In this document: positions 10,373-18,722 of the stretch, piece after piece
Layout: every line of letters starts with the position of its first letter
Numbering within the stretch: position 1 is the first letter of the stretch
Notes under the pieces: model-generated
Told to the model about the DNA's origin: nothing
The model's input: the letters and a program-made list of their open reading frames with translations, nothing else
Database searches by the model: none
Source of the DNA: Humibacter albus DSM 18994
Lineage (GTDB): Bacteria; Actinomycetota; Actinomycetes; Actinomycetales; Microbacteriaceae
Direction: 5' to 3'
Assembly: GCF_000421825.1 (NCBI RefSeq)
Contig: NZ_ATXT01000017.1
Coordinates: 62,001-126,000, forward strand
Length of the DNA stretch: 64,000 bases
Program-made: the position numbers and the translations under genes

Positions 10373-10429
10373 CGCGCTCACCTGCGCACGCGTGCGGGCC
10401 CGAGCGCGCTCACCTGCGCACGCGTGCGG
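10373..10429. repeat. Two 25-bp direct repeats, each with a 12-bp palindrome
   Basis: Identical 25-bp copies occupy 10373-10397 and 10405-10429, offset by 32 bp, about three helical turns. Each contains the perfect palindrome CGCACGCGTGCG (10385-10396 and 10417-10428). They sit between the divergent starts of the phosphorylase and LpdA genes and upstream of both -10 boxes, the position of a shared operator. No regulator is encoded next to them. Confidence 0.6.
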
Positions 10430-10456
10430 CTGTGAACGGGCATCCTCAGGATTTGC

Positions 10457-10462
10457 GAGAAT
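10457..10462 (+). promoter_or_regulatory. -10 box of lpdA (leaderless)
   Basis: GAGAAT lies 7 nt before the ATG at 10470 and overlaps an in-frame ATG at 10461, which argues for the later start. Confidence 0.5.
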
Positions 10463-10469
10463 GGATGCC

Positions 10470-11903
10470 ATGGCTTTCGAGTTCGAGCGCAAACAGAGGA
10501 TCGCCGTACTCGGGGGCGGCCCGGGCGGGTATGAAGCGGCACTGGCGGGAGCCCAACTGGGCGCCGACGTGACGCTCGTCGAGCGCGTCGGTGTCGGCGG
10601 GGCCGCGGTCATCACGGACGTCGTGCCGTCGAAGACGCTGATCGCGACGGCGGATGCCACGCGCGCCATCGGAGAGGCCGCCGACCTGGGCGTGCAGTTC
10701 TTCGGCCGCACCGAGACGGGCAAGCCGATTCGACCCGAGGTCGCGGTCAACCTGTCTGCGGTGAACAAGCGTCTCCTCGGCTTGGCGCGACAGCAGTCCG
10801 AAGACATGCGCAGCGAGCTGGTGCACGCCGGCGTGCGGATCGTCACCGGCGAGGGACGCCTCGACGGACCCAACGCCCTCATCGTCGCCACCGCAAAGGA
10901 CAACGGCACCGACTTCGACCGCGTCGAGGCCGACACGATGGTCGTCGCAGTCGGTGCGAGCCCGCGGCTGCTTCCGGCGGCGATGCCCGACGGGGAGCGC
11001 ATCCTCACCTGGACCCAGCTCTACTCGCTCAACTCCGTTCCCGATCACCTCATCGTGGTGGGCTCCGGCGTGACCGGGGCCGAGTTTGCCAGCGCGTACA
11101 CGTATCTGGGGGCGAAGGTCACGCTCATCTCCAGTCGCGACCGGGTGCTGCCCGGCGAGGACGCCGACGCTGCCACGGTGCTCGAGAAAGTCTTCAAGCG
11201 CAACGGCATGAAGCTGCTCTCCAAATCGCGTGCCGAGTCGGTGGAGCGCACCGACGACGGGGTGCTGGTCACGCTGAGCGACGGCCGCACTGTCGAGGGA
11301 TCGCACTGCCTGCTCGCGGTCGGCTCCATCCCGAACACGGCCGGCATCGGCCTCGAGGATGCCGGTGTGCAGCTGACGCCGCGCGGCCAGGTACGCGTCA
11401 ATCGCGTCGCCCGCACGTCCATGCCGAACATCTACGCGGCGGGAGACTGCTCGGATGTGCTGCCACTGGCATCCGTCGCCTCGATGCAGGGCCGCACGGC
11501 GATCTTCCACGCGCTGGGCGATTCGGTGACGCCGATCGAGTTGCGCAACGTGGCATCCAACATCTTCACGACGCCGGAGATCGCGACCGTCGGCTGGAAC
11601 CAGCGCGAGATCGAGGAGGGCATCGCGCAGGGCGACATCTACAAGCTGGCACTGAAGTCCAACCCGCGCGCCAAGATGCAGGGCATCAAGGACGGCTTCG
11701 TCAAGCTGTTCGCGCGCACCGGCAGTGGCACCGTGATCGGCGGCGTGATCGTGGCGCCGAGGGCGAGCGAGCTGATCCTGCCGCTGGCGCTCGCCGTGGA
11801 GCACCGCCTCACGGTCGACCAGGTCGCCCGCGCGTTCTCGGTGTATCCGTCGCTGTCGAACTCGATCACCGACGCCGCGCGCGCGATGCACATCGTCCTG
11901 TAG
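10470..11903 (+). CDS. lpdA: NAD(P)H-quinone dehydrogenase, LpdA-type flavoprotein
   Basis: A 477-residue member of the pyridine nucleotide-disulfide oxidoreductase family. An N-terminal FAD fold (VLGGGPGGYEAA), a central NAD(P) fold (VVGSGVTGAEFAS), an FAD loop (AAGDCSDVLPLA) and a C-terminal dimerisation domain are all present. The redox-active CxxxxC of true lipoamide dehydrogenases is missing: the equivalent stretch reads VGVGGAAVITDVVPSK. This matches mycobacterial LpdA (Rv3303c), a quinone reductase, and not an E3 subunit. The ATG at 10461 is an alternative start, adding three residues. Confidence 0.88.
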   Translation: MAFEFERKQRIAVLGGGPGGYEAALAGAQLGADVTLVERVGVGGAAVITDVVPSKTLIATADATRAIGEAADLGVQFFGRTETGKPIRPEVAVNLSAVNKRLLGLARQQSEDMRSELVHAGVRIVTGEGRLDGPNALIVATAKDNGTDFDRVEADTMVVAVGASPRLLPAAMPDGERILTWTQLYSLNSVPDHLIVVGSGVTGAEFASAYTYLGAKVTLISSRDRVLPGEDADAATVLEKVFKRNGMKLLSKSRAESVERTDDGVLVTLSDGRTVEGSHCLLAVGSIPNTAGIGLEDAGVQLTPRGQVRVNRVARTSMPNIYAAGDCSDVLPLASVASMQGRTAIFHALGDSVTPIELRNVASNIFTTPEIATVGWNQREIEEGIAQGDIYKLALKSNPRAKMQGIKDGFVKLFARTGSGTVIGGVIVAPRASELILPLALAVEHRLTVDQVARAFSVYPSLSNSITDAARAMHIVL

Positions 11904-12088
11904 CGGGCCCGCGTCTGTAATCTGCGCTCCGCGCCTCCGCGCCTCCGCGCTCCCGCGCCTCCGCGCTGCGCTCCCGTGTCCGACGTCCGTCCTGCGCGCC
12001 GTGTCACCGCGCTGCCGCGCCTCCGCGATCCCGCGTGCTGCGCTCCGCGCCCGGCGTCCGTCCCGCGCTCCGTGCTGGCGGGATCGTT
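11904..12088. repeat. Non-coding stretch of GCGCCTCC-like simple repeats
   Basis: Downstream of lpdA the sequence is built from imperfect copies of GCGCCTCC and CGCGCTCC. A larger diverged duplication also seems present: a block ending CGACGTCCGTCCTGCGCGCC near 11980-12000 resembles one ending CGGCGTCCGTCCCGCGCTCC near 12053-12072. It has almost no A or T. No gene, hairpin terminator or promoter is recognised in it. Confidence 0.5.
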
Positions 12089-12090
12089 AG

Positions 12091-12230
12091 GCCACCCCGC
12101 ATCGAGCCACCCCTGAACCGTCGAGCCACCCCTGAATCGTCGGGCCACCCCTGAATTACCGGGCCACCCCGTTGTTCGCGCGAATTCGAGGGTGGCTCGT
12201 CGATTCAGGGGTTGCTCGATGCGGTAGGGG
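12091..12230. repeat. GCCACCC-core tandem array ending in a long palindrome (array 1)
   Basis: GCCACCC recurs at 12091, 12106, 12125, 12144 and 12163; the last four are spaced exactly 19 bp, with a CTGAAt/c spacer between most cores. The left part, 12097-12131, recurs inverted at 12190-12224 with 32 of 35 positions matching. The element is therefore a tandem array folded into a large imperfect inverted repeat. It precedes the amino acid permease gene. The same core and design occur downstream of that gene at 14186-14361. Confidence 0.85.
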
Positions 12231-12430
12231 CGCGCAGTATCCGGCTGGACGCGGCGACGGCAGATCGGCCGGAATCGCTTCAGATCGAGACTGGGCGTCC
12301 GGCCCACCTGAGAAGACTCACAGGTGCCATCAGCCCACGCTCAGCGCGGAGTAACGTCCGCGTGGGGGCGCTCGTGATGCGAGTGCCCTACGCGCAATCC
12401 GAGACGGATCCGCCGAGTAAGGAGACGACG

Positions 12431-14122
12431 ATGTCGAACACCCTGAAGCAACCCAGTACGAATCCGGTGGAGGTGAAACTCAAGCGGCACGTGGGCCCGA
12501 TCGGCCTGTTGTTCGCCGCGATCGGCTCCATCATCGGTTCGGGGTGGTTGTTCGGTGCGTTCAACGCATCCGCGATCGCGGGCCCGGCGGCGATCTTCTC
12601 CTGGCTGATCGCCGGCGTGATGATCATGCTGATCGCGCTCTGCTACGCGGAGCTGGGGCCGATGTTCCCGATCTCCGGCGGCGTCGTGCGCTACCCGCAC
12701 ATGGTGTGGGGATCGTTCGGCAGCTACACGATGGGGTGGATCACCTGGATCGCCTCCGCCGCTGTGCCGGCCATCGAGGTCGAGGGCGCGCTGACATACG
12801 GAACCAAGTACGCGCCGTTCACCGTGCTCGCGAAGGACAGCGGAGCATCCGCTCACGTTCTGACGCCACTCGGCATCGTGGTCGCGATCATCCTGCTGGC
12901 CGTGTTCGGCGTGATCAACTACTTCGGTGTGCGGCTCTTCTCGCAGGTGAACACCGTGATCGTGTGGTGGAAGATCTTCGTCATCTGCCTCGTGATCGTG
13001 GTCTTCATTCTCACGGCGCTCGCCACGACCGCGCCGCAGGCGATCGGCAACTTCACGTCGCACGGCTTCGCTCCGAAGGGCTTCGCGGCCATCTTCGTCT
13101 GCATCTCCACCGCGGGCATCACGTTCTCGTTCCTCGGCTTCCGGCAGGGCATCGAGCTCGCCGGTGAGACGACGAAGCCGAAGCGCAACATCCCGCTGGC
13201 CGTGATCGGCTCCGTGGGCATCACCGCCATCCTGTACGCGCTGCTGCAGGTGGCGTTCACCATGATGGTTCCCTCGTCGGCGCTGGCGCACGAGGGCGGC
13301 TGGGCCGGTCTGGCGTTCAAGAACGACTTCGGTCCTCTCGCCGCACTCGCCACGATCGCCGGACTCGGGTGGCTGGCGTACATCCTGTACTTCGACGCCA
13401 TCGTCTCGCCGCTCGACACCGGCCTCATCTACACCACGGTGACGTCGCGTGTGTCTTACGCGGTGGGCCGCAACAACAACGGTCCGCGTTGGCTGGCGAC
13501 GAACAACAAGTTCGGCGTGCCGGTCTGGAGCCTCCTGCTCTCGTTCCTGGTGAGCATCGTTCTGCTGCTGCCGTTCCCGAGCTGGCAGCAGCTCGTCGGG
13601 TTCATCACCAGCGCGACAGTGCTGTCGTTCGGCACCGGGCCCCTCGTGCTGGCCGTGATGCGCCGCAAGCTGCCGAACCACGCGCGTCCGTTCAAGCTGC
13701 CCGGCGGCGACATCATCCCGTTCCTCGCCTTCTATTGCACGAACATGATCGTGTACTGGGCCGGATGGGCGACCAACCAGAAGCTGATGATCTCGATCCT
13801 GATCGGCTACGTGTTCCTGGTGATCTACGAGCTGGTGGCCCGCAAGCGGCCGAACCGTCCGAAGCTGGACTTCCGGGCGAGCGCGTTCTGGGTCATCCCG
13901 TGGCTCGTGCTCATGACACTCGTGAGCTGGCTGTTCGATCCGGCGACCCACCCCACCATGTTCTTCTGGGTGTTCCTGATCAACCTCGCGATCACGGCGG
14001 TGATCTACTTCATCGCGGTCAAGATCACGCTCCCGACGGAGAAGATCGAGGAATACATCGAGGATGCCGCGAACGAGTCGGAGATCGAAGAGAAGACTCT
14101 CGCAGGCGGCGCCATCCGCTGA
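12431..14122 (+). CDS. APC-family amino acid permease
   Basis: A 563-residue integral membrane protein with about twelve to fourteen hydrophobic segments. The first helix carries the APC signature (AAIGSIIGSGWLFGAF), and TFSFLGFRQGIELAGET is the conserved segment around helix six. It should import an amino acid or related compound by cation symport; the substrate is not evident. ATG at 12431 follows a good AAGGAG. The gene is alone in its transcription unit, is closed by a strong hairpin, and is flanked on both sides by the same repeat family. Confidence 0.92.
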   Translation: MSNTLKQPSTNPVEVKLKRHVGPIGLLFAAIGSIIGSGWLFGAFNASAIAGPAAIFSWLIAGVMIMLIALCYAELGPMFPISGGVVRYPHMVWGSFGSYTMGWITWIASAAVPAIEVEGALTYGTKYAPFTVLAKDSGASAHVLTPLGIVVAIILLAVFGVINYFGVRLFSQVNTVIVWWKIFVICLVIVVFILTALATTAPQAIGNFTSHGFAPKGFAAIFVCISTAGITFSFLGFRQGIELAGETTKPKRNIPLAVIGSVGITAILYALLQVAFTMMVPSSALAHEGGWAGLAFKNDFGPLAALATIAGLGWLAYILYFDAIVSPLDTGLIYTTVTSRVSYAVGRNNNGPRWLATNNKFGVPVWSLLLSFLVSIVLLLPFPSWQQLVGFITSATVLSFGTGPLVLAVMRRKLPNHARPFKLPGGDIIPFLAFYCTNMIVYWAGWATNQKLMISILIGYVFLVIYELVARKRPNRPKLDFRASAFWVIPWLVLMTLVSWLFDPATHPTMFFWVFLINLAITAVIYFIAVKITLPTEKIEEYIEDAANESEIEEKTLAGGAIR

Positions 14123-14141
14123 TCCCACTCCGGGAGAGTTT

Positions 14142-14179
14142 CAGGGCACCGTGGCGGCTTCGGCCGCTGCGGTGCCCTG
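14142..14179 (+). terminator. Strong hairpin terminator after the permease gene
   Basis: Two 17-nt arms (14142-14158 and 14163-14179) pair at 15 of 17 positions around a TTCG tetraloop, starting 19 nt after the stop codon. No T-tract follows, as is common in actinobacterial terminators. Confidence 0.85.
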
Positions 14180-14185
14180 TTCGTC

Positions 14186-14361
14186 GTCGAGCCGCCTGCG
14201 CCATCGTCGAGCCACCCGCTTGTCGTCGAGCCACCCCGTTGTCGTCGAGCCACCTTGTCGTCGAGCCACCTGTTTGTCGTCGACCCACCCGCTTGTCGTC
14301 GAGCCACCCTCGAAATCGCGCAAAGAGAGGGGTGGCTCGATAGCAAGCGGGTGGGTCGCCG
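14186..14361. repeat. GTCGAGCCACC tandem array ending in a long palindrome (array 2)
   Basis: GTCGAGCC (GTCGACCC once) starts at 14186, 14206, 14225, 14244, 14260, 14279 and 14298, with a period of mostly 19 bp. The last two units (from 14281) recur inverted at about 14327-14358, matching 26 of 29 positions, around a short AT-richer centre near 14312-14326. The architecture equals array 1 at 12091-12230. The rest of the gap, to 14465, holds further short GCCGGCAGGAG-like words but no gene. Confidence 0.85.
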
Positions 14362-14465
14362 GCAGGAGCATCGCCCGCCGGCGAGAGAGTCATTCGACGG
14401 CACGGAAAATTGGCCGCCGGCAGGAGGGAGGCTGGCGGTCGCCGCGGAGCAGGCGCGGAACGACG

Positions 14466-16229
14466 TCAGACGATGTTGAGCAGCAGGTGCCCGCTGGAGA
14501 CCGTGGCGCCAACCGTGGCGTTCACGTTCGCGACGGTCCCGTCCTTGTGCGCGGTCAGCGGCTGCTCCATCTTCATGGCCTCGAGCACCAGGATCAGGTC
14601 GCCCTTCACCACCTGGTCGCCCTCGCCGACGGCGAGCTTGACGACAGTGGCCTGCATCGGCGCGGTCACGGAGTCGCCCGTGGCGGTGGTGACTGATCCG
14701 GAAGCCGACTTGCGCTTCGGCGCGTGCCCGACCGAGGCTGTGGCGCCACCGGCGATGAGCAGCCTCGTCGGCAGGCTGACCTCCACGCGCTTGCCGCCCA
14801 CCTCGACGATGACGCTGTGGCGCGCCTCGGGCTCGGGCTGGTCGGCGGCTTCACCGCTCCACGGTTCGAGCTCGTTCACGAACTCGGTCTCGATCCAGCG
14901 GGTGAAGGTGCTGAACGGATGCCCGTCCTCCGGCGCGAACGCCGGGTCGCGCACGATCGTGCGGTGGAACGGGAGAACCGTGGGGAGACCGGCGACCTCG
15001 AACTCGTCGAGCGCGCGACGTGAGCGCTCGAGCGCCTCTTCGCGGCTGGATCCCGTGACGATCAGCTTGGCAAGCAGGGAGTCGAACGCGCCGGAGATCA
15101 CGTCACCGGACTGCACGCCGGAGTCGACGCGCACGCCGGGGCCGGCGGCCGGCTTGAACACGTGCACCGGACCGGGTGCGGGCAAGAAGTTGCGGCCCGG
15201 GTCCTCGCCGTTGATGCGGAACTCGAACGAGTGGCCGCGCGGGGCCGGGTCGTCGTAGTCGAGCACGCCGCCCTCGGCGATGCGGAACTGCTCCCGCACC
15301 AGGTCGATGCCGGTGACCTCTTCAGAGACCGGATGCTCCACCTGCAGCCGCGTGTTCACCTCCAGGAACGAGACGGTCCCGTCCTGTCCGATGAGGAACT
15401 CGCACGTGCCGGCGCCGAGGTAGCCGACCTCTTTGAGGATGGCTTTCGACGAGCTGTACAGCTTCTCGCGCTGCTCGTCGGTTAGGAACGGCGCGGGCGC
15501 CTCCTCGACGAGCTTCTGGTGCCGGCGCTGCAGGGAGCAGTCGCGGGTGGAGACGATGACGACGTTGCCATGGGCATCCGCGAGGCACTGAGTCTCGACG
15601 TGGCGCGGCTTGTCGAGGTACTTCTCCACGAAGCACTCGGCGCGGCCGAACGCCGCGATCGCCTCGCGCGTGGCGGAGTCGAACAGCTCGGCGACCTCGT
15701 CCCGCTCACGGGCGACCTTGAGCCCACGGCCGCCACCGCCGAACGCGGCCTTGATGGCCACGGGTAGTCCGTACTGGTCGACGAACTCGAGCACCTCTTC
15801 CGCGTTCGCGACCGGATTGAGCGTGCCCGGCGCGAGCGGCGCGCCCACCTTCTCGGCGACGTGGCGTGCCGAGACCTTGTCACCCAGGCGCTCAATGGCC
15901 TCCGGCCCGGGGCCGATCCAGATCAGCCCGGCATCGATGACGGCGCGGGCGAAGTCGGCGTTCTCGGCGAGGAATCCGTAGCCGGGATGCACGGCATCCG
16001 CACCGGATCGACGGCAGACCGAGAGCAGCTTCTCGATGGAGAGGTAGGTGTCGGCGCTCGTGGCGCCGTCGAGCGCGTAGGCCTCATCGGCGAGCCGGGT
16101 GTGCACCGCGTCCCGGTCCTGATCGGCGTAGACGGCGACGGACGCGATTCCGCTGTCCCTGGCCGCCCGGATGACCCGTACTGCGATCTCGCCGCGGTTG
16201 GCAATCAGGACCTTCGAGATGTGTGGCAC
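14466..16229 (-). CDS. Acyl-CoA carboxylase alpha subunit (biotin carboxylase + BCCP)
   Basis: A 587-residue AccA3-type protein. The N-terminal biotin carboxylase domain begins at [19 protein letters not shown], with the ATP-grasp glycine loop [11 protein letters not shown] and the active-site [14 protein letters not shown]. After a linker, the C-terminal biotinyl domain carries EAMKMEQ, with Lys553 the biotinylation site. It carboxylates its own biotin for AccD-type beta subunits, giving malonyl- and methylmalonyl-CoA. The GTG at 16229 is preferred over an ATG nine codons upstream because TAGGCT lies 8 nt before it and homologues start at this point. Confidence 0.95.
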   Translation of the reverse strand: MPHISKVLIANRGEIAVRVIRAARDSGIASVAVYADQDRDAVHTRLADEAYALDGATSADTYLSIEKLLSVCRRSGADAVHPGYGFLAENADFARAVIDAGLIWIGPGPEAIERLGDKVSARHVAEKVGAPLAPGTLNPVANAEEVLEFVDQYGLPVAIKAAFGGGGRGLKVARERDEVAELFDSATREAIAAFGRAECFVEKYLDKPRHVETQCLADAHGNVVIVSTRDCSLQRRHQKLVEEAPAPFLTDEQREKLYSSSKAILKEVGYLGAGTCEFLIGQDGTVSFLEVNTRLQVEHPVSEEVTGIDLVREQFRIAEGGVLDYDDPAPRGHSFEFRINGEDPGRNFLPAPGPVHVFKPAAGPGVRVDSGVQSGDVISGAFDSLLAKLIVTGSSREEALERSRRALDEFEVAGLPTVLPFHRTIVRDPAFAPEDGHPFSTFTRWIETEFVNELEPWSGEAADQPEPEARHSVIVEVGGKRVEVSLPTRLLIAGGATASVGHAPKRKSASGSVTTATGDSVTAPMQATVVKLAVGEGDQVVKGDLILVLEAMKMEQPLTAHKDGTVANVNATVGATVSSGHLLLNIV

Positions 16230-16237
16230 AGTGTTCA

Positions 16238-16243
16238 AGCCTA
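16238..16243 (-). promoter_or_regulatory. -10 box of the biotin carboxylase gene (leaderless)
   Basis: On the minus strand TAGGCT precedes the GTG at 16229 by 8 nt. Confidence 0.5.
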
Positions 16244-16419
16244 TTGACGCGGGCACCCCTCGTTTTGAATGCGGTACACAAAACTGGACCGAAGGCCTTT
16301 CGGATGCCTACAACGGCTTCCCGAGCTCGGTGGGCGAGCGACGCGGGTCGAAGTGCGGTGTCAGCGCGCTCGAGGTGTCGGTTCAGTGCCGTCGACATGC
16401 CTCGATCAGCCGGCTCGCG

Positions 16420-17055
16420 TCATCCCCACAGGTCCGTCCACTCGTACCCGAGTCGCTTCACGAGCGCCCGCAGCGTGGAGAGCGAGAGCCCGACGACGGT
16501 GCTCGGGTCGCCTTCTACCCGCGTGATGAACGGCCCGCCGAGGCTGTCGATGGTGAACGCGCCCGCGACCTTCAGGGGCTCGCCGGTGGCGATGTACGCG
16601 TCGATCTCCGTGTCGTCGAGGTCATCGGCGAACGTCACGGATGCCTCGGCCACCTGGCCCACGGCCCCGTTCATCGCGCCGCCCGTGTGATCGATGAGCC
16701 AGTGGCCCGAGTGCAGCACGCCGGTACGACCGCGCTGTGCATGCCAGCGCTCCCGCGCCACGGATGCCTCGTGCGGCTTTCCATAGATCACTCCGCCGAC
16801 CTCGAACGCCGAGTCGCCGCCGAGGATGAGCCCGTCGATGGGCTCTCCGCCGACGAGCGCGCCGACCACGGCCTCCGCCTTCGCCTGCGCGAGCAGTTGC
16901 ACCATCTCGCCGGCGGGAAGCGGCCCGCGCACCGCTTCGGCCGCCGCGACCGCCGCGGGCTCGTCCACTCCCGGCGCGATCGTGAGTGGTTCGACGCCGG
17001 CGACGCGCAGCAGAGTGAGACGAGCGGGCGAGGTCGAGGCGAGGTAGAGGCGCAC
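16420..17055 (-). CDS. maf: Maf-family nucleoside triphosphate pyrophosphatase
   Basis: A 211-residue house-cleaning nucleotide pyrophosphatase. It opens with the Maf signature LYLASTSPARLTLL, followed by APGVDEP, the metal/phosphate segment GLILGGDSAFEVGG, GKP, and the C-terminal IDSLGGPFITRVEGDPSTVVGLSL. The second motif reads GGDS where many Maf proteins have GADT. The GTG at 17055 is preferred: GACAAT lies 6 nt before it, and further upstream the frame runs into an 18-bp repeat. In other actinobacteria maf sits next to accE and the biotin carboxylase gene; here 190 nt separate it from the latter. Confidence 0.92.
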   Translation of the reverse strand: MRLYLASTSPARLTLLRVAGVEPLTIAPGVDEPAAVAAAEAVRGPLPAGEMVQLLAQAKAEAVVGALVGGEPIDGLILGGDSAFEVGGVIYGKPHEASVARERWHAQRGRTGVLHSGHWLIDHTGGAMNGAVGQVAEASVTFADDLDDTEIDAYIATGEPLKVAGAFTIDSLGGPFITRVEGDPSTVVGLSLSTLRALVKRLGYEWTDLWG

Positions 17056-17061
17056 CTGCCC

Positions 17062-17067
17062 ATTGTC
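17062..17067 (-). promoter_or_regulatory. -10 box of maf (leaderless)
   Basis: On the minus strand GACAAT is followed after 6 nt by the GTG at 17055. Confidence 0.5.
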
Positions 17068-17121
17068 TCGGTATCCGTTGCGGCCTCGGTACACGATGCG
17101 GTGTCGGTACCCGTTGCGGCG
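17068..17121. repeat. Three tandem 18-bp repeats upstream of maf
   Basis: Three units begin with TCGGTA: 17068-17085, 17086-17103 and 17104-17121. Units one and three differ at two positions; the middle one is more diverged. They start immediately upstream of the proposed maf -10 box, where a -35 element or operator would lie. Because 18 is a multiple of three they also read through in frame with maf (RNGYR repeated), so an N-terminal extension cannot be ruled out. Confidence 0.65.
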
Positions 17122-17223
17122 TGCTCGGCAACGCGGGCCGGTCACCGGCTCCGAGTCCAGCCGCGCGACGGTTGCGGGCTTCGCACCGCGTCGCGCGTCG
17201 GCGGCTGCCCAGCACCGGTATGG

Positions 17224-17229
17224 GACGAT
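17224..17229 (+). promoter_or_regulatory. Possible -10 box of the TRAM methyltransferase gene
   Basis: GACGAT lies 6 nt before the ATG at 17236. It is weaker than the TAnnnT boxes elsewhere but has the same spacing. Confidence 0.35.
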
Positions 17230-17235
17230 TTACGG

Positions 17236-18657
17236 ATGCCTCGCCCCGACTCCACCCCCGACCGTCACCGCAACTCCAGCCGCAGCCGCAGCAACGGCCG
17301 CAGCCGCGGCTCGGCGGAGGGCCGCAGCCGTGGCGCAGGGAACAGCCACGGTCGCAATGCCGCCCGCAACCGCAGCGCAGGAGGCGACCGCAGCGCAGCC
17401 GCCGTCGCTCCCCGCGAACCGGTCGAGCTCGAGCTCGACGTCACGGGTGTCGCGCACGGTGGCGTCTTCGTCGCGCGCCACGAGGGCCGTGTGGTCTTCG
17501 TCAGCGATGCCATCCCGGGCGAGCGCGTGCTCGCCCGCGTCTCCGATACGCGGCACGACAGATTCTGGCGAGCCGAGACTGTGCGGGTGATCGAGGCATC
17601 CGCTCATCGAACAGGGCACGTGTGGCAGGCGGCATCCGTCGAGCGTGACCCGGCGGAGCGCGCCGGGGGCGCCGAGTTCGGCCACATCGCGCTGCCCCAT
17701 CAGCGAGAGCTCAAGCGCCAGGTGATCGCGGACGCGTTCGGCCGCATGGCCGGCATCGACACCGCACCCGAGGTCGAGGCCGCGCCCGGTGACGACGAGC
17801 GCGACGGGCTTCGGTGGCGCTCGCGGGTGCGCGTGCAGGTGGACGAGGCGGGCCGCGTCGGCCCGTTCGCCGCCCGATCGCACCACGTCATCCCCGTGGA
17901 CGACCTGCCCCTGGTCATCGACGCCGTCGAGCGCGCGGCGCCGCTGGGCGAGGTGCAGAGCCGTGCCGGCAGTGTCGACATCGCCGTGACGAGCGAGGGA
18001 TTCGTGGCGGTGACGCGGCGGGATGCCTCGGGCCAGACATCCACGCCGACTCGCCTCATTCACGAACGCGTCGGCGACCGCCGGTTCGCTCTCGCGTCGA
18101 CCGGGTTCTGGCAGGTGCACCGCAAAGCTCCGCAGGTGCTCACGGAGGCCGTGCAGGATGCCGTCGACGACTCGCTCTTCGACCCGCGCGCCTTCAACCT
18201 CGACCTGTACGGCGGCGTCGGCTTGCTCGCCGCCGCGATCGGTGACCGGTTCGGACCCACGACGCGCATCACGAGCGTGGAATCTGACGAGGGCACCACG
18301 GACCACGCGGCGGCGAACCTCGCCGAGTGGATCGGCGCACAGACCGTGACAGCACGGGTCGAGCACTACCTGCGCGACCTCACGAGCCGGTCCACGGCAG
18401 GGGAGCGCGCTCGGCTGAACGCGGGCACGGTGGTGCTCGATCCGCCGCGCAGCGGTGCCGGACGCGAGGTGGTCGACATGCTGGCCGGCATCGCTCCGGC
18501 ACAGCTCGTCTACGTCGCCTGCGATCCTGTGGCGTTCGCCCGCGACCTCGGCTGGTTCCGGGAGCGCGGTTACGAGCTGCGCGGCGCGCGTGCCCTCGAC
18601 CTCTTCCCGCACACCCACCACGTCGAGATCGTCGCCTCGCTCGTGCGTCGCGGGTAG
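17236..18657 (+). CDS. TRAM-domain class I SAM-dependent RNA methyltransferase
   Basis: A 473-residue protein of the RumA/TrmA group that methylates uridine at C5 in rRNA or tRNA. Residues 1-60 are a disordered Arg/Ser/Gly tail, probably RNA-binding. A TRAM domain follows (LELDVTGVAHGGVFVARHEG). The methyltransferase domain has the SAM loop LDLYGGVGLLAAA (from about 322), the LDPPRSGAG motif near 400 and the catalytic Cys near 428 in YVACDP. The Fe-S cluster cysteines of RumA are not evident, so the substrate position is uncertain. It is divergent from maf. Confidence 0.9.
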   Translation: MPRPDSTPDRHRNSSRSRSNGRSRGSAEGRSRGAGNSHGRNAARNRSAGGDRSAAAVAPREPVELELDVTGVAHGGVFVARHEGRVVFVSDAIPGERVLARVSDTRHDRFWRAETVRVIEASAHRTGHVWQAASVERDPAERAGGAEFGHIALPHQRELKRQVIADAFGRMAGIDTAPEVEAAPGDDERDGLRWRSRVRVQVDEAGRVGPFAARSHHVIPVDDLPLVIDAVERAAPLGEVQSRAGSVDIAVTSEGFVAVTRRDASGQTSTPTRLIHERVGDRRFALASTGFWQVHRKAPQVLTEAVQDAVDDSLFDPRAFNLDLYGGVGLLAAAIGDRFGPTTRITSVESDEGTTDHAAANLAEWIGAQTVTARVEHYLRDLTSRSTAGERARLNAGTVVLDPPRSGAGREVVDMLAGIAPAQLVYVACDPVAFARDLGWFRERGYELRGARALDLFPHTHHVEIVASLVRRG

Positions 18658-18709
18658 CGCCTCGGGGCGTAAGGCCCGGGTCGGTGGCGGAGGCGGCCCG
18701 GCGCACGGC

Positions 18710-18715
18710 TAGCAT
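18710..18715 (+). promoter_or_regulatory. -10 box of the two-component operon (leaderless)
   Basis: TAGCAT lies 7 nt before the ATG at 18723 and overlaps an in-frame ATG at 18714, favouring the later start. Confidence 0.55.
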
Positions 18716-18722
18716 GAATCCC

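Noticed and set aside
10461-10469. ATG at 10461 as the lpdA start
   Set aside because: It overlaps the GAGAAT -10 box; the ATG at 10470 has the 7-nt spacing seen at other leaderless genes. It remains possible.
12341-14128. 595-codon open frame antisense to the APC permease
   Set aside because: Its His/Arg/Asp-rich composition is the usual shadow of GC-rich coding DNA; the sense strand has clear permease motifs and a ribosome-binding site.
12091-14361. The repeat arrays as CRISPR arrays
   Set aside because: The units are about 19 bp with little unique spacer between cores, they fold into inverted copies, and no cas gene is present.
14141-14400. Short minus-strand proteins in array 2 with repeated GGSTTxxWLDD
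   Set aside because: They are translations of the GCCACCC repeats; there is no ribosome-binding site, and array 1 gives unrelated frames.
16084-16398. Small minus-strand gene between maf and the biotin carboxylase gene
   Set aside because: It overlaps the start of the carboxylase gene by about 145 bp, has no family resemblance, and crosses the carboxylase -10 box.
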